64,000 nucleotides of DNA. It comes from Hasllibacter sp963833115. Its GTDB lineage: Bacteria; Pseudomonadota; Alphaproteobacteria; Rhodobacterales; Rhodobacteraceae. Made by a program: the position numbers and the translations under genes. Below, piece after piece: positions 25,924 to 34,164 of the stretch. Position 1 is the stretch's first letter. Every line of letters begins with the position of its first letter. The stretch covers positions 372,001 to 436,000 of the forward strand of contig CAWHWS010000002.1 in the NCBI GenBank assembly GCA_963833115.1. Direction: 5' to 3'. The notes below the pieces were generated by a model. That model had not been told where the DNA came from. It did no database searches and saw only the letters and a program-made list of their open reading frames with translations.

Positions 25924-26466
25924 ATGCATCAGCCCACCCTCGCCGACAGGGGCATGAAGGGTGGACCCGCGTTCCGCGACCCGGAGACCCTGACCGACGT
26001 CGCGCAGAGTCTCGTCGGTTGCGGCGCGGCCGGCGCGAGCCTCGCGGCTGGCGTCCCGATCCCGCCCGGCATGATCGAAGCCGCGGGGGCAGGCGCTTCC
26101 TTCTTCGGCCGGCTCCTGGGCGAACGGCGGCGTTCGGTCGAGACGGTCGTCGACGTTTTCGAGCCTGACCTCGAACGGCGATGGCGCGATCGTGGTGCGC
26201 AGTCCTCGAACGCCGACGACGGCGCCCGCGCCGATGCTCTCCTGAACATCGAAGAGGTCTACAATGCCGCCGCCCTTCCCCCGGACGCGCTCGCCGTCGT
26301 TCGCCTCGATCCCGAACGGACGGCCCGAGACGTCCTCGAACGGGCGCAGGCCATGCGTCCCAATGCCTACGGTGCGCTCGGCTCGGGCACGGACGCCGAA
26401 CACCCTGACGCGAACGTGCGCCCGTCGCGGACGTTCCTCCTCGCCCACGCCGGCGTTGTCGCTTGA
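25924..26466 (+). CDS. Hypothetical protein, 3' end cut by the IS-derived element
   Basis: A 180-residue soluble protein of unknown family. Its base composition is clearly less GC-biased than the core genes on its left. Seen are a Gly/Ala-rich segment near 40-60 (possibly hydrophobic), GASFFGRLLGERRRSVE, then LLNIEEVYNAAALP. Its last three codons and stop (GTC GCT TGA at 26458-26466) are provided by the left terminus of the repeat element, so the native C-terminus has probably been lost. Two starts are possible, 25924 or 25954. Confidence 0.5.
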   Translation: MHQPTLADRGMKGGPAFRDPETLTDVAQSLVGCGAAGASLAAGVPIPPGMIEAAGAGASFFGRLLGERRRSVETVVDVFEPDLERRWRDRGAQSSNADDGARADALLNIEEVYNAAALPPDALAVVRLDPERTARDVLERAQAMRPNAYGALGSGTDAEHPDANVRPSRTFLLAHAGVVA

Positions 26467-26823
26467 CGCGCCTGGAGGCCGGCCTTTCCCTTTCCCCATG
26501 GGGGATCAGGCGACGGGCCGCGTGACGGGGGTGTTTGGGGCGATGGCGCGGCGATGACGACGGGCCCGAAGCGGGCCTCGATCTTCGGGCACGCCTGGAT
26601 CGCCGCGTCCCGGAAAGGTCCGCCGCCGGCCGCGCTTGCCCGGCGGCCTCGCATACCAGGTCATGCCGGGATCGAACCGGACCGCCCGCGACCCGCGCTC
26701 ACGCGGCGACGCGTCCTAGGCGGCCCAGTTCAGGGTGCGGTGGCGGGTGGGCGTGGGCTCGGACAGGCCGCCCGGCCATGCCGCTGAAGCCCCGACGCGC
26801 CTCCCAGGCAGGCCTCGCGCGAC
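26458..26823 (+). mobile_element. IS5-derived defective element, copy 1
   Basis: One of three roughly 365-bp copies (others at 37449-37811 and 52421-52783). The ends are imperfect inverted repeats starting GTCGC and ending GCGAC. Read on the minus strand it carries the first 70-80 codons of an IS5-family transposase (RHRTLNW, RGS, RFDP, MTWYARPPGKRGR, FRDAAIQAC), broken by frameshifts shared by all copies. In this copy the start ATG has become CTG and LNWAA is followed by a stop. It is non-autonomous (MITE-like). Confidence 0.8.
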
Positions 26824-26893
26824 GGGGCCGAGCGCCTCCACGCATATGGACCTTTTCCGGGCGGACGGGCCGATCTGAAGGGTGAGAACGATA

Positions 26894-28153
26894 TTACGTA
26901 TTCACGCGCATCTCGGCTGCGCGGGCATGGCCCTCCATTCCCTCGAGGCGGCTGATCCTCGCCGAGACGGCGGCGATGGGGCCCGCGCCGCCCGCGGTCG
27001 CGCGCTGCCACGTGACGGTCTTGAGGAACTTGTGGACCGAAAGCCCGCCCGTGTAGCGCGCCGCACCCGAGGTCGGCAGGACGTGGTTGGGCCCGGCGGC
27101 CTTGTCGCCCAGTGCCACGGTCGTCTCCGCGCCCAGGAACAGCGAGCCGTAGACCCGCAGCCGCCCCAACCACCAGTCGAGGTTCACGGCCATGACCTGA
27201 AGGTGCTCGGGCCCGATGCGGTCGGCCTGGGCGGCCATCTCCTCGCGCCCCTCGCAGAGCATCACCTCGCCCAGGTCGCGCCAGGCGGCCTCGGCGGCAT
27301 GTCGGCCGTTCTCCGGCAGGGTGGCGATCAGACGGGGGACGGCGGCCATCACGGCCCCGGCAAGGGCTCTGTCGTCGGTGACGAGCCAGACGGGCGAGGT
27401 CGCGCCGTGCTCGGCCTGGCTGACGAGATCGGCGGCGACGGTGGCGGGATCGGCGGTACGGTCGGCGATCACCATGGAGTCCGTCGGGCCCGCCACCATG
27501 TCGATCCCGACGCGGCCGAAGAGCTGACGCTTGGCCTCGGCGACATAGGCATTGCCCGGGCCGACGAGGATGTCCGCCGGCGGCAGGCCGAAGAGGCCGA
27601 AGGCCATCGCCGCGATTCCCTGGACCCCGCCGAGGGACAGGACCGCGTCGACCTGTGCCAGGTGCAGCGCGTAGAGGATTGCCGGCGGCACGCCTTCCGG
27701 ACCGGCGGGCGTGGTGGCGGCGACATGCCCGACGCCCGCGACGCGCGCCGTCGCGGCCGTCATCAGAGCGCTGGTGACGTGGGCATAGCGCCCGCCCGGC
27801 ACGTAGCAGCCCGCGCTGCCCAGGGGGATCTGCCTCTGGCCGGCGCGAAAGCCCGGGACGATCTCGATCTCGGTGTCGCTGGCGGTGGCCCGCTGAGCTT
27901 CGGCGAAGCGGCGGATGTTGTCGTGCGCGAACCGGATGTCGGACCGCTCGGCCGGCGTCAGCCGCTCCCCGGCGGCGGCGACCTCCTCCGGCGGGACGCG
28001 GGCCGGGCCGGTGCGGCCGTCCAGTTCCGCGGCCAGGGCCGAGGCGGCGTCCTCGCCCCCCGCCTCGACGCGTGCGAGAAGCTCGGCGACGCGGGCCCGC
28101 AGGGCCGCATCGTGCTGCGGGACGGCGGGGACGGCGGTCTTGAGATACTCCAT
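26894..28153 (-). CDS. hpsN: HisD-family dehydrogenase, HpsN-like (sulfopropanediol dehydrogenase type)
   Basis: A 419-residue Zn/NAD-dependent dehydrogenase of the histidinol dehydrogenase fold, which performs two successive oxidations of an alcohol to an acid. Seen are GSAGCYVPGGRY, LVGPGNAYVAEAKRQLFG, DMVAGPTDSMVIAD, the metal-binding QAEHG, and GPNHVLPTSG. Its place last in an operon with cysteate lyase, and the absence of his genes, point to the HpsN branch (2,3-dihydroxypropanesulfonate to sulfolactate) or an amino-alcohol sulfonate dehydrogenase rather than histidine synthesis. The start is the ATG at 28153, two bases after the racemase gene ends. Exact substrate is inferred. Confidence 0.8.
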   Translation of the reverse strand: MEYLKTAVPAVPQHDAALRARVAELLARVEAGGEDAASALAAELDGRTGPARVPPEEVAAAGERLTPAERSDIRFAHDNIRRFAEAQRATASDTEIEIVPGFRAGQRQIPLGSAGCYVPGGRYAHVTSALMTAATARVAGVGHVAATTPAGPEGVPPAILYALHLAQVDAVLSLGGVQGIAAMAFGLFGLPPADILVGPGNAYVAEAKRQLFGRVGIDMVAGPTDSMVIADRTADPATVAADLVSQAEHGATSPVWLVTDDRALAGAVMAAVPRLIATLPENGRHAAEAAWRDLGEVMLCEGREEMAAQADRIGPEHLQVMAVNLDWWLGRLRVYGSLFLGAETTVALGDKAAGPNHVLPTSGAARYTGGLSVHKFLKTVTWQRATAGGAGPIAAVSARISRLEGMEGHARAAEMRVNT

Positions 28154-28155
28154 GG

Positions 28156-28803
28156 TCATCCTTCCCGTGAGAACGCCGCGCAGGCGGCGACCAGCACGTC
28201 GAGCGTGTCGAGAGCGCCCGCCGCCTCGTCCGCGATGGCGCTGAACTCCGAGCAGGCGATCAGGACGGTCTCCGCGCCTCCTGCCCTGAGCTCCGCTGCG
28301 GCGGCGGCGAGGGGCGCGCGGGCCGCGGCCGGATCGCCGCGCTTCACGGCGCGGATGGCGGCGAGCATCGCGCCTTCGTCCTCCGGCCAGAGGGTGTCGT
28401 CCAGCGCCCGCTCCCATACGCCCACCCGGCGCATGGCGGGCGAGGCCAGCAGCCCCGTGCGCCCCGCGCAGCGCGCGGCCGAGAGCGCGACCATGTCGAT
28501 CAACGGCACGCTCGCGGCGGCACGGATGGCCGGCGCGTAGTGGTGCGCGGTGTTGCAGGGCATCGCCAGGGCCCGCGCCCCCGCTGCCTCCAGCCGGGCC
28601 GCCATCGCGGCGAGGGTGGGGGCGGGATCGGGCCCGGTGCCGTCGATCAGGTGCGCGATGCGGCTGGGCACCTGGGGGTTCATGTCGATCAGCAGCGGGA
28701 CGTGATCGGCATCGTCCGCCGCCGGCACCGCCGCGATCAGGCGGGACTGGAACAGCACGGTCGCCTCCGGCCCCATCCCGCCCAGGACGCCGATGGTCCT
28801 CAT
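28156..28803 (-). CDS. Aspartate/glutamate racemase family protein
   Basis: A 215-residue cofactor-independent racemase of the Asp/Glu/hydantoin family. The two catalytic cysteines are visible: in MPCNTAHHY near residue 83 and in VLIACSEFSAI near 185. The N-terminal GVLGGMGPEAT is typical. It overlaps the upstream aminotransferase gene (ATGA) and abuts the HpsN-like gene. In this setting D/L-cysteate, a sulfonate analogue of aspartate, is an attractive substrate, but that is inference. Confidence 0.82.
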   Translation of the reverse strand: MRTIGVLGGMGPEATVLFQSRLIAAVPAADDADHVPLLIDMNPQVPSRIAHLIDGTGPDPAPTLAAMAARLEAAGARALAMPCNTAHHYAPAIRAAASVPLIDMVALSAARCAGRTGLLASPAMRRVGVWERALDDTLWPEDEGAMLAAIRAVKRGDPAAARAPLAAAAAELRAGGAETVLIACSEFSAIADEAAGALDTLDVLVAACAAFSREG

Positions 28804-29993
28804 GCCGGCAGGCAGTCGCGCACGATCGCGGCGATGGCGCGCGCGTCGCCCTCCTCGAAGGTCAGCGGCAGGCGCAGGTCGAACAGGCTCGCCAGCACCG
28901 CGTCGGTGCGCGGCAGCGACTGCGCGGGCACGTAGCGCCAGGAGGCGTGGGCCGAGGTGAAGCCTTCGGGCTCCGCCGCCCCGAACCATTTGAGGACGAC
29001 GCCGCGCGCCCCGGCGCTCTCCATCAGCGCCCGGCACCCTTTGGGCGCGAGCCCCGGCACGCGGAACTGGAAGGACGATCCCACCGGCGTCTCGCAATCC
29101 GGCCGGCGCGGCAGGGCCACCCCTGGCGCGCCCTCCATCGCCGCCGTCATCGCGCCATGCAGCGCGCGCCAGCGGGCGCAGGCGGCATTCAGCCCCGCCA
29201 GCTGGGGCCGCAGGATCGCGGCTCGCAGCTCGTCCATCCGCGCGCTCGTGTTGGGCATGTCCCAGCGCGCGTCCTCGAACGCGGACGCAGGCGGCGGCGC
29301 GCCGTGACGGTCGTGAAGCATGTAGGAGCCCGAGAGCAGGATCGCGCGGGCCATGAACTCGGGGTCCGAGGACGTCAGCAGCCCCCCCTCGCCCGAGTTG
29401 AGGTGCTTGTAGGTCTGCGTCGAGAAGCAACCCGCGAGGCCGAGATTGCCAGATCGCACGCCTCGCCATTCGGCGCCCATCGTATGCGCGCAGTCCTCGA
29501 TGAGGATGACGTCGCGCTCGGCGCAGATCGCCGCCATCCGGTCCATGTCCGGCAGATGCCCGCGCATGTGCGAGAGCATCAGCGCCTTCGCCCCCGGCGC
29601 CTTGGCCGCGAGGTCGCCCGCGTCGATCCGCAGGTCCTCGCCGATCTCCACCAGCACCGCTTGCGCGCCCACGGCCGCGATGGCGCCCGGCACCGGCGCC
29701 AGGGTGAAGGCGTTGGTCAGCACCCGGTCGCCCGGCGCCACGCCCGCCGCGCGCAGGGCGATCTGCATCGCCTGCCCGCCCGAGGCGACGGCGAGGCAAT
29801 GCGCCGCGCCCTGCCAGGCCGCGAACTCCCGCTCCAGGGCCGCGGCCTCCGACGGCTCCGCGCCGTAGCGGTGGAGCGCGCCCGAGCGCAGCACGCGGTC
29901 CGCGGCCGCGAGGCTCGCCTCCGGCAGCGGCGCCTGGGCGGTGAAGGACTTCTCGAAGCGGGCCGGGGCGAGGGGCGCCCCCTGGCGACCCAC
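28800..29993 (-). CDS. DegT/DnrJ/EryC1 family aminotransferase
   Basis: A 397-residue PLP aminotransferase of the sugar-aminotransferase (DegT/ArnB) group. Seen are ASGGQAMQIAL (cofactor phosphate), IEDCAHTMGAEW (pyridine nitrogen aspartate) and the Schiff-base lysine in STQTYKHLNSGEGG. The GTG at 29993 shares its first base with the TAG stop of cuyA. Members usually act on keto-sugars, yet here the enzyme sits inside a sulfonate operon; it may aminate or deaminate a C3 sulfonate. Substrate unknown. Confidence 0.82.
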   Translation of the reverse strand: MGRQGAPLAPARFEKSFTAQAPLPEASLAAADRVLRSGALHRYGAEPSEAAALEREFAAWQGAAHCLAVASGGQAMQIALRAAGVAPGDRVLTNAFTLAPVPGAIAAVGAQAVLVEIGEDLRIDAGDLAAKAPGAKALMLSHMRGHLPDMDRMAAICAERDVILIEDCAHTMGAEWRGVRSGNLGLAGCFSTQTYKHLNSGEGGLLTSSDPEFMARAILLSGSYMLHDRHGAPPPASAFEDARWDMPNTSARMDELRAAILRPQLAGLNAACARWRALHGAMTAAMEGAPGVALPRRPDCETPVGSSFQFRVPGLAPKGCRALMESAGARGVVLKWFGAAEPEGFTSAHASWRYVPAQSLPRTDAVLASLFDLRLPLTFEEGDARAIAAIVRDCLPA

Positions 29994-30988
29994 TAGCCGT
30001 CCCCGAAGGCGAAGTCGTAGCCGAAGAGACCGACCGACCCGCCGGTATGCAGGAACAGGGTCCGCTCGCCCGCCAGCGTGCCGTTGCCGATCAGGTCGAT
30101 CAGCCCCGCCGCGCCCTTGGCCGAATAGACCGGATCGAGGAGGATCCCCTCCAGCTCCGCGAAGAGACGGATCGCGGCGAGACCGCCCTTGGTCGGGATG
30201 CCGTAGCCCTCGCCCACGTAGTCGGTGTTGGCCACCACGTCGGCCTCGCCGACGCAGCCCGCCGCCCCGATCCGCTCGGCCGTGCGCTCGGCCAGATCGC
30301 GCACCATCCGCTCCTGCTTCTCCTTCGGCGCGCGCGTGCCGATCCCCAGGACCGGCAGCCCCGCGCGCATCGCCGTCAGCCCCGCGACCAAGCCCGCCTG
30401 CGTGCCGGACGACCCCGTCGCGTGGACCAGCCGGTCGAAGGCCACCCCGGCCTCGGCGCATTGCGCCATCACCTCCAGCGCGCAGTTGACGTAGCCCAGC
30501 GCGCCGGTGGGGTTCGAGCCGCCGCCGGGGATGGTGTAGACCGTGCGCCCCTCGGCCCTCGCCCGTTCGGCCGCGGCCTCCATCAGCTCGGGCATGTCGG
30601 CGCCGTTCGGATGCCGCTCGACGCTCGCGCCGTGCAGGCGGTCCAGCAGGACGTTGCCGTTGCTAAGGTAGTTGTCGTTCGCATAGCCCGCCCGGTCCTC
30701 CAGCAGGACGTGGCACCCCATCCCCATCCGTGCCGCCGCGGCGGCGGTCTGGCGGGCGTGGTTGGACTGCACGGCGCCTTGGGTCATCACCATGTCCGCC
30801 CCCGCCTCGCGCGCCTCGGCCATGAGGTATTCGAGCTTGCGGGTCTTGTTGCCCCCCGTCGACAGGCCCGTGCAGTCGTCGCGCTTGATCCAGATCTCGG
30901 CGCCCAACGCCTCCGACAGACGCGGCATCGGCTCCAGGGGCGTGGGCAGATGGCCGAGGCGGACGCGGGGAAACTTCGCGATGTTCAT
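29993..30988 (-). CDS. cuyA: L-cysteate sulfo-lyase (CuyA)
   Basis: A 331-residue PLP enzyme of the D-cysteine desulfhydrase/ACC-deaminase family. It closely resembles, from memory, CuyA of Ruegeria pomeroyi, which splits L-cysteate to pyruvate, ammonia and sulfite. Diagnostic segments are IWIKRDDCTGLSTGGNKTRKLE (PLP lysine in GGNKTRK near residue 52), TQGAVQSNHARQTA, YTIPGGGSNPTGALGYVNC and LDPVYSAKGAAG. It is the first gene of a four-gene leftward operon (cuyA, degT, racemase, hpsN-like) with overlaps of one to four bases. No sulfite exporter or sulfite dehydrogenase is adjacent. Confidence 0.88.
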   Translation of the reverse strand: MNIAKFPRVRLGHLPTPLEPMPRLSEALGAEIWIKRDDCTGLSTGGNKTRKLEYLMAEAREAGADMVMTQGAVQSNHARQTAAAAARMGMGCHVLLEDRAGYANDNYLSNGNVLLDRLHGASVERHPNGADMPELMEAAAERARAEGRTVYTIPGGGSNPTGALGYVNCALEVMAQCAEAGVAFDRLVHATGSSGTQAGLVAGLTAMRAGLPVLGIGTRAPKEKQERMVRDLAERTAERIGAAGCVGEADVVANTDYVGEGYGIPTKGGLAAIRLFAELEGILLDPVYSAKGAAGLIDLIGNGTLAGERTLFLHTGGSVGLFGYDFAFGDG

Positions 30989-30998
30989 GGCAAATCCA

Positions 30999-31577
30999 TC
31001 AATGGCAGGTGATCGGCAGGGTGGCCCCGCGGACGGCGAAGAGCTTCGATCCGCAGACGAAGGGCGGTGCGCCATAGCGGTCGGTGAAGACGCGGGAGGA
31101 ATGCGGCGTGCCGGTGAAGCCGCATCCCGGAGCGATATCGGGAACGCTCCGGTCCGTCGATCCCAGGAGGAGCCGCGTCCGTTCGGGACGCGAGGAACGG
31201 TGATGCGACGAGGGAGCGGCGGCGCAGAGAGCGGCGGCGCCCATTCGGGGCGGAGCGATCGATCTGAGGAGGGACAGCGCCGGACCGCCCCATGCGGCCG
31301 ATGCGCGGCAGGATCCGCCTTGCGTGGTCCTCGACCCCCGATCCGCCTGGAACGACGAGGAGATCGGGGTCCTCTTCGGCCGGCGCGCATCGCGCGGACG
31401 ATCCTCCGAGCGTTTCGACGAGGGCGCGCCGTCCGCCGAAATGAATCGGCAGCGCGCGAATGCGGTGCCGGACAGGCGGCGCGCGATGCCGATCACGTCC
31501 GAGACGAGAGCGACCTCCGTCGCCACGAAACCCGGCGCGACGTGGATCTCGACGGCGCGGGCGCGGGCGCGGATCAT
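30999..31577 (-). pseudogene. Remnant of a GlxA-family AraC-type regulator
   Basis: The open frame (192 residues, half the normal length) is a patchwork. The N-terminus (EIHVAPGFVATEVALVSDVI, then CRFISADGAP) is the DJ-1/PfpI-like domain of GlxA-type regulators. The next part of that domain (DLLVVPGGSG-like, VEDHARR) is only found in another frame. The end (DIAPGCGFTGTPHSSRVFTDRYGAPP) is the second AraC helix-turn-helix. Most of the middle is missing. It starts in an ATGA overlap with the FAD-GcvT gene. Intact relatives such as GbdR control betaine catabolism, so this may be the lost regulator of the adjacent genes. Confidence 0.75.
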
Positions 31578-33979
31578 CGGCGGAGGCGATCGAAGCCCGG
31601 ATCGTAGGGGGCGGGCGCGATCACCTCGGCCGTGTGGGGCGCGCCGATCACGTCGACGGTCAGCGCGGTACCCGTCTCGGCGAGGTCGGGCCGCACGAAG
31701 GCCAAGGCGAGGTTGCGGCCGGTCCTGTGCCCCATGGCCGCCGAGCTCACCGTGCCGACGACGGCCCCGTCCAGGCGGACCGAAGCGCCGCCATGGCTGG
31801 GGGCGTGATCGGCGTCGACGGCCAGCGTGACCAACCGGGCCGTCGGCCCGCTCTCCCGTCGCGCAGCGAGCGCATCGGCCCCGACATAGCCGCCGCCGGG
31901 CCGCACGAAGCGCCCGAGGCCGGTCTCGTAGGGGTCGAACTCGGTGAGGATGTCGGCCTTCCAGTGCAGGAAGCTCTTCTCCAGCCGCATGGACTCCACG
32001 GCGCGCGAGCCGAAGAGGGTGTCCGCGCCGGCCGCGCGCAGGGCGCGCCACGCCGCGACCAGGCTTTCGTTGGGCACGTGGATCTCGTAGGCGAGCTCGC
32101 CCGAGAAGCTCACCGCCATCACCGTGGCGGGCGCGATGCCGATCTCCGCCTCGCGCACCGACAGCCAGGAGAAGCCCGCCGCCGACCAGTCGCCCCGCGC
32201 CGCACGCGAGAGGACCTCGCGCGAGCGGGGCCCCGCCAGCAGCAGGATCGTGTGCGAGCTCGTCAGGTCGTGGATCGCCACGTCCTCGTCGGCGCGCAGA
32301 TGGGCGCGCATCCAGTCGTGGTCGTGCCGCTGCGCCGCCGCCGCCGAGCCCAGCCAGACCCGGCCGGGGGCGAGGTTGGCGACCGTGACCTCGGACTTCA
32401 GGCAGCCATGGTCGTTGAGCCAGTAGGTGAGGCCGACCCGGCCCGCCCTCTTGGGGATGCGCGAGCACGACAGCCGCTCGAGGAAGCCGTGCGCGTCCGC
32501 CCCCCGCAGCTCGAAACGCGAGAAGCCCGACACCTCGGTGATCGCGACGTTCTCGGCCACCGCGCGAACCTCGGCGGCGATGATCGGCTCGGCGTTCGTG
32601 AAGCGGAAGGAATGGGCTTCGACGAAGCCCTCCGGCGCGGCGTACTCGGCCCGCTCCCAGCCTGCGACGGTCCCCATGTGGGCGCCTGCGGCCTCCAGGG
32701 ACGCGGTCAGAGGCGTGGTCCGCACGGGGCGCCCTGCCGGGCGATGCTCGTGCGGGAAGTGGAATCGGAACTCGTTTCGGTAGTCCTCGACGGCCTTGAG
32801 CGCCGTGTAGCCCACCGTCCCGTGCGCGAGGAAGCGGCGCGGATCGATGCACCACGTGTCGTATTGCGCCTCGCCGTGCACGATCTGCTGGGCGAGGAGC
32901 CAGCCATGCCCCCCGCCCTCGCCGAGCCCCGCCCTGAGGCCGGTGATGCAGAACGCGTTCCGCAAGCCCGGGATCGGGCCCACGAGGGGGGCGCCGTCGA
33001 TGGTGTAGGTGATCGGCCCGTTGACGATCTGCTTGATCCCGGCCGTCTCCAGCGCCGGCATCCGGGCCGTCGCGCCCTCGATCACCGGCATCACGCGGTC
33101 GAGGTCGTCGGGGCAGAGGTCCATGGTGAATCCGGGGTCGATCCCGTCCATGCCCCAGGGCCGGCAGTCCTGCTCGTAGAAGCCGACCAGCAGACCGTCC
33201 CGCTCCTGGCGCGAGTAATAGTCGGAGATCGGGCAGCGCAGGAGCGGGATGCGGCGCCCGGCCTGGGCGACCTCCGGCATGGCTTCCGTCACGAAATACT
33301 GGTGCTCCATCGACGCGACGGGCAGACGATGGCCCATCATCTCGGCGATCTCGTTGCAACGGTAGCCGCCGGCGTTGACCACGATCTCCGCCTCGATCTC
33401 GCCCTCGGGGGTGGTGATCGTCCAGGTGCCGTCCGGCCGCCGTGCGATTCCCGTCACGGGGCATTTGCGCACGACTTCGGCCCCCGCCTTGCGCGCACGG
33501 GCCAGGAGGGCGGCGCAGAGCTGCGAGGGGTCGATGTGCCCGTCATGCGGGTCCCAGAGCCCGCCGGCGAGCCCGTCCGTGGAGATCAACGGATGCCGCC
33601 GCGCGCATTCGGCCGCATCGATCACCTCCCAGTGCTGATCCATCCCCTCGGCCATGGAGGCGAAGTGGCGATAGCCCTCCATGGTGCGCTCGTCGCCGGC
33701 CAGCCGGATGCCGCCGTCGCCGTAATTGTATCCGACGGGATGATCGGGATCGGCGGCGAGGTCGCGGTAGAGCGCGATCGAGTGGGCCTTCAGGGCGACC
33801 ATCGTCTGGTTCATTCCGAAGGACGTCACCTGCGCCGCCGAGTGCCACGTCGTGCCGGACGTGATCTCGTCGCGCTCGAGGAGCACGACGTCGGACCATC
33901 CCTCTCGCGTCAGGTGGTAGAGGGCGGAGCACCCGGCGATGCCGCCGCCTATCACCACCACCTTCGCCGTGCCGCGCAT
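31574..33979 (-). CDS. FAD-dependent oxidoreductase with GcvT domain (dimethylglycine/sarcosine dehydrogenase-like)
   Basis: An 801-residue two-part enzyme. Residues 1-390 are a DAO-type FAD oxidase domain (VVVIGGGIAGCSALYHL, then LERDEITSGTTWHSAAQV with the conserved WH of covalently flavinylated family members, and NGPITYTIDGAPLVGPIPG). Residues about 430-800 are a folate-binding aminomethyltransferase (GcvT) domain. Such proteins demethylate N-methylated amino acids and pass the one-carbon unit to tetrahydrofolate. It is divergent from the MttB-like gene, 185 bp away, suggesting joint work on a quaternary or methylated amine. Confidence 0.85.
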   Translation of the reverse strand: MRGTAKVVVIGGGIAGCSALYHLTREGWSDVVLLERDEITSGTTWHSAAQVTSFGMNQTMVALKAHSIALYRDLAADPDHPVGYNYGDGGIRLAGDERTMEGYRHFASMAEGMDQHWEVIDAAECARRHPLISTDGLAGGLWDPHDGHIDPSQLCAALLARARKAGAEVVRKCPVTGIARRPDGTWTITTPEGEIEAEIVVNAGGYRCNEIAEMMGHRLPVASMEHQYFVTEAMPEVAQAGRRIPLLRCPISDYYSRQERDGLLVGFYEQDCRPWGMDGIDPGFTMDLCPDDLDRVMPVIEGATARMPALETAGIKQIVNGPITYTIDGAPLVGPIPGLRNAFCITGLRAGLGEGGGHGWLLAQQIVHGEAQYDTWCIDPRRFLAHGTVGYTALKAVEDYRNEFRFHFPHEHRPAGRPVRTTPLTASLEAAGAHMGTVAGWERAEYAAPEGFVEAHSFRFTNAEPIIAAEVRAVAENVAITEVSGFSRFELRGADAHGFLERLSCSRIPKRAGRVGLTYWLNDHGCLKSEVTVANLAPGRVWLGSAAAAQRHDHDWMRAHLRADEDVAIHDLTSSHTILLLAGPRSREVLSRAARGDWSAAGFSWLSVREAEIGIAPATVMAVSFSGELAYEIHVPNESLVAAWRALRAAGADTLFGSRAVESMRLEKSFLHWKADILTEFDPYETGLGRFVRPGGGYVGADALAARRESGPTARLVTLAVDADHAPSHGGASVRLDGAVVGTVSSAAMGHRTGRNLALAFVRPDLAETGTALTVDVIGAPHTAEVIAPAPYDPGFDRLRR

Positions 33980-34164
33980 CCGCCTCTCCTCCTGGGCACG
34001 GACGTGTTCCGGGGGACGGCGCGCATCGTCAATCGGACCGTCGCCGTTTCAACGTTTTAGAAGCCCTCGTTCCGATTTCTCGCGTCGGCCCGGAACGCTT
34101 GCGGCGCGCCGGCCCGGGAGAACACAACCGTGGGCAGGCGCCACGTCGACGCCAGGGACACGCG
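33980..34164. promoter_or_regulatory. Divergent promoter region of the demethylase / MttB pair
   Basis: This 185-bp gap is relatively AT-rich around 34045-34085 and contains GTTTCAACGTTTTAGAA (about 34047-34063). That stretch has a central AACGTT palindrome and fits the loose T-N11-A form of a LysR-type site; the LysR gene lies just beyond mttB. It presumably drives both genes. No -10/-35 pair is certain. Confidence 0.4.

Noticed and set aside
26458..26823. CRISPR array or REP element as the explanation of the repeats
   Set aside because: There are only three dispersed long copies with terminal inverted repeats and transposase-derived coding sequence, so an IS derivative explains them.
26894..28153. 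Histidinol dehydrogenase for histidine biosynthesis
   Set aside because: No his genes are near, and it is the last gene of a tight operon with cuyA and a racemase; an HpsN-like sulfonate role fits better.
30999..31577. Intact small regulator gene
   Set aside because: Although open, it mixes frames of the DJ-1-like domain and lacks most of the AraC region; it reads as a remnant.
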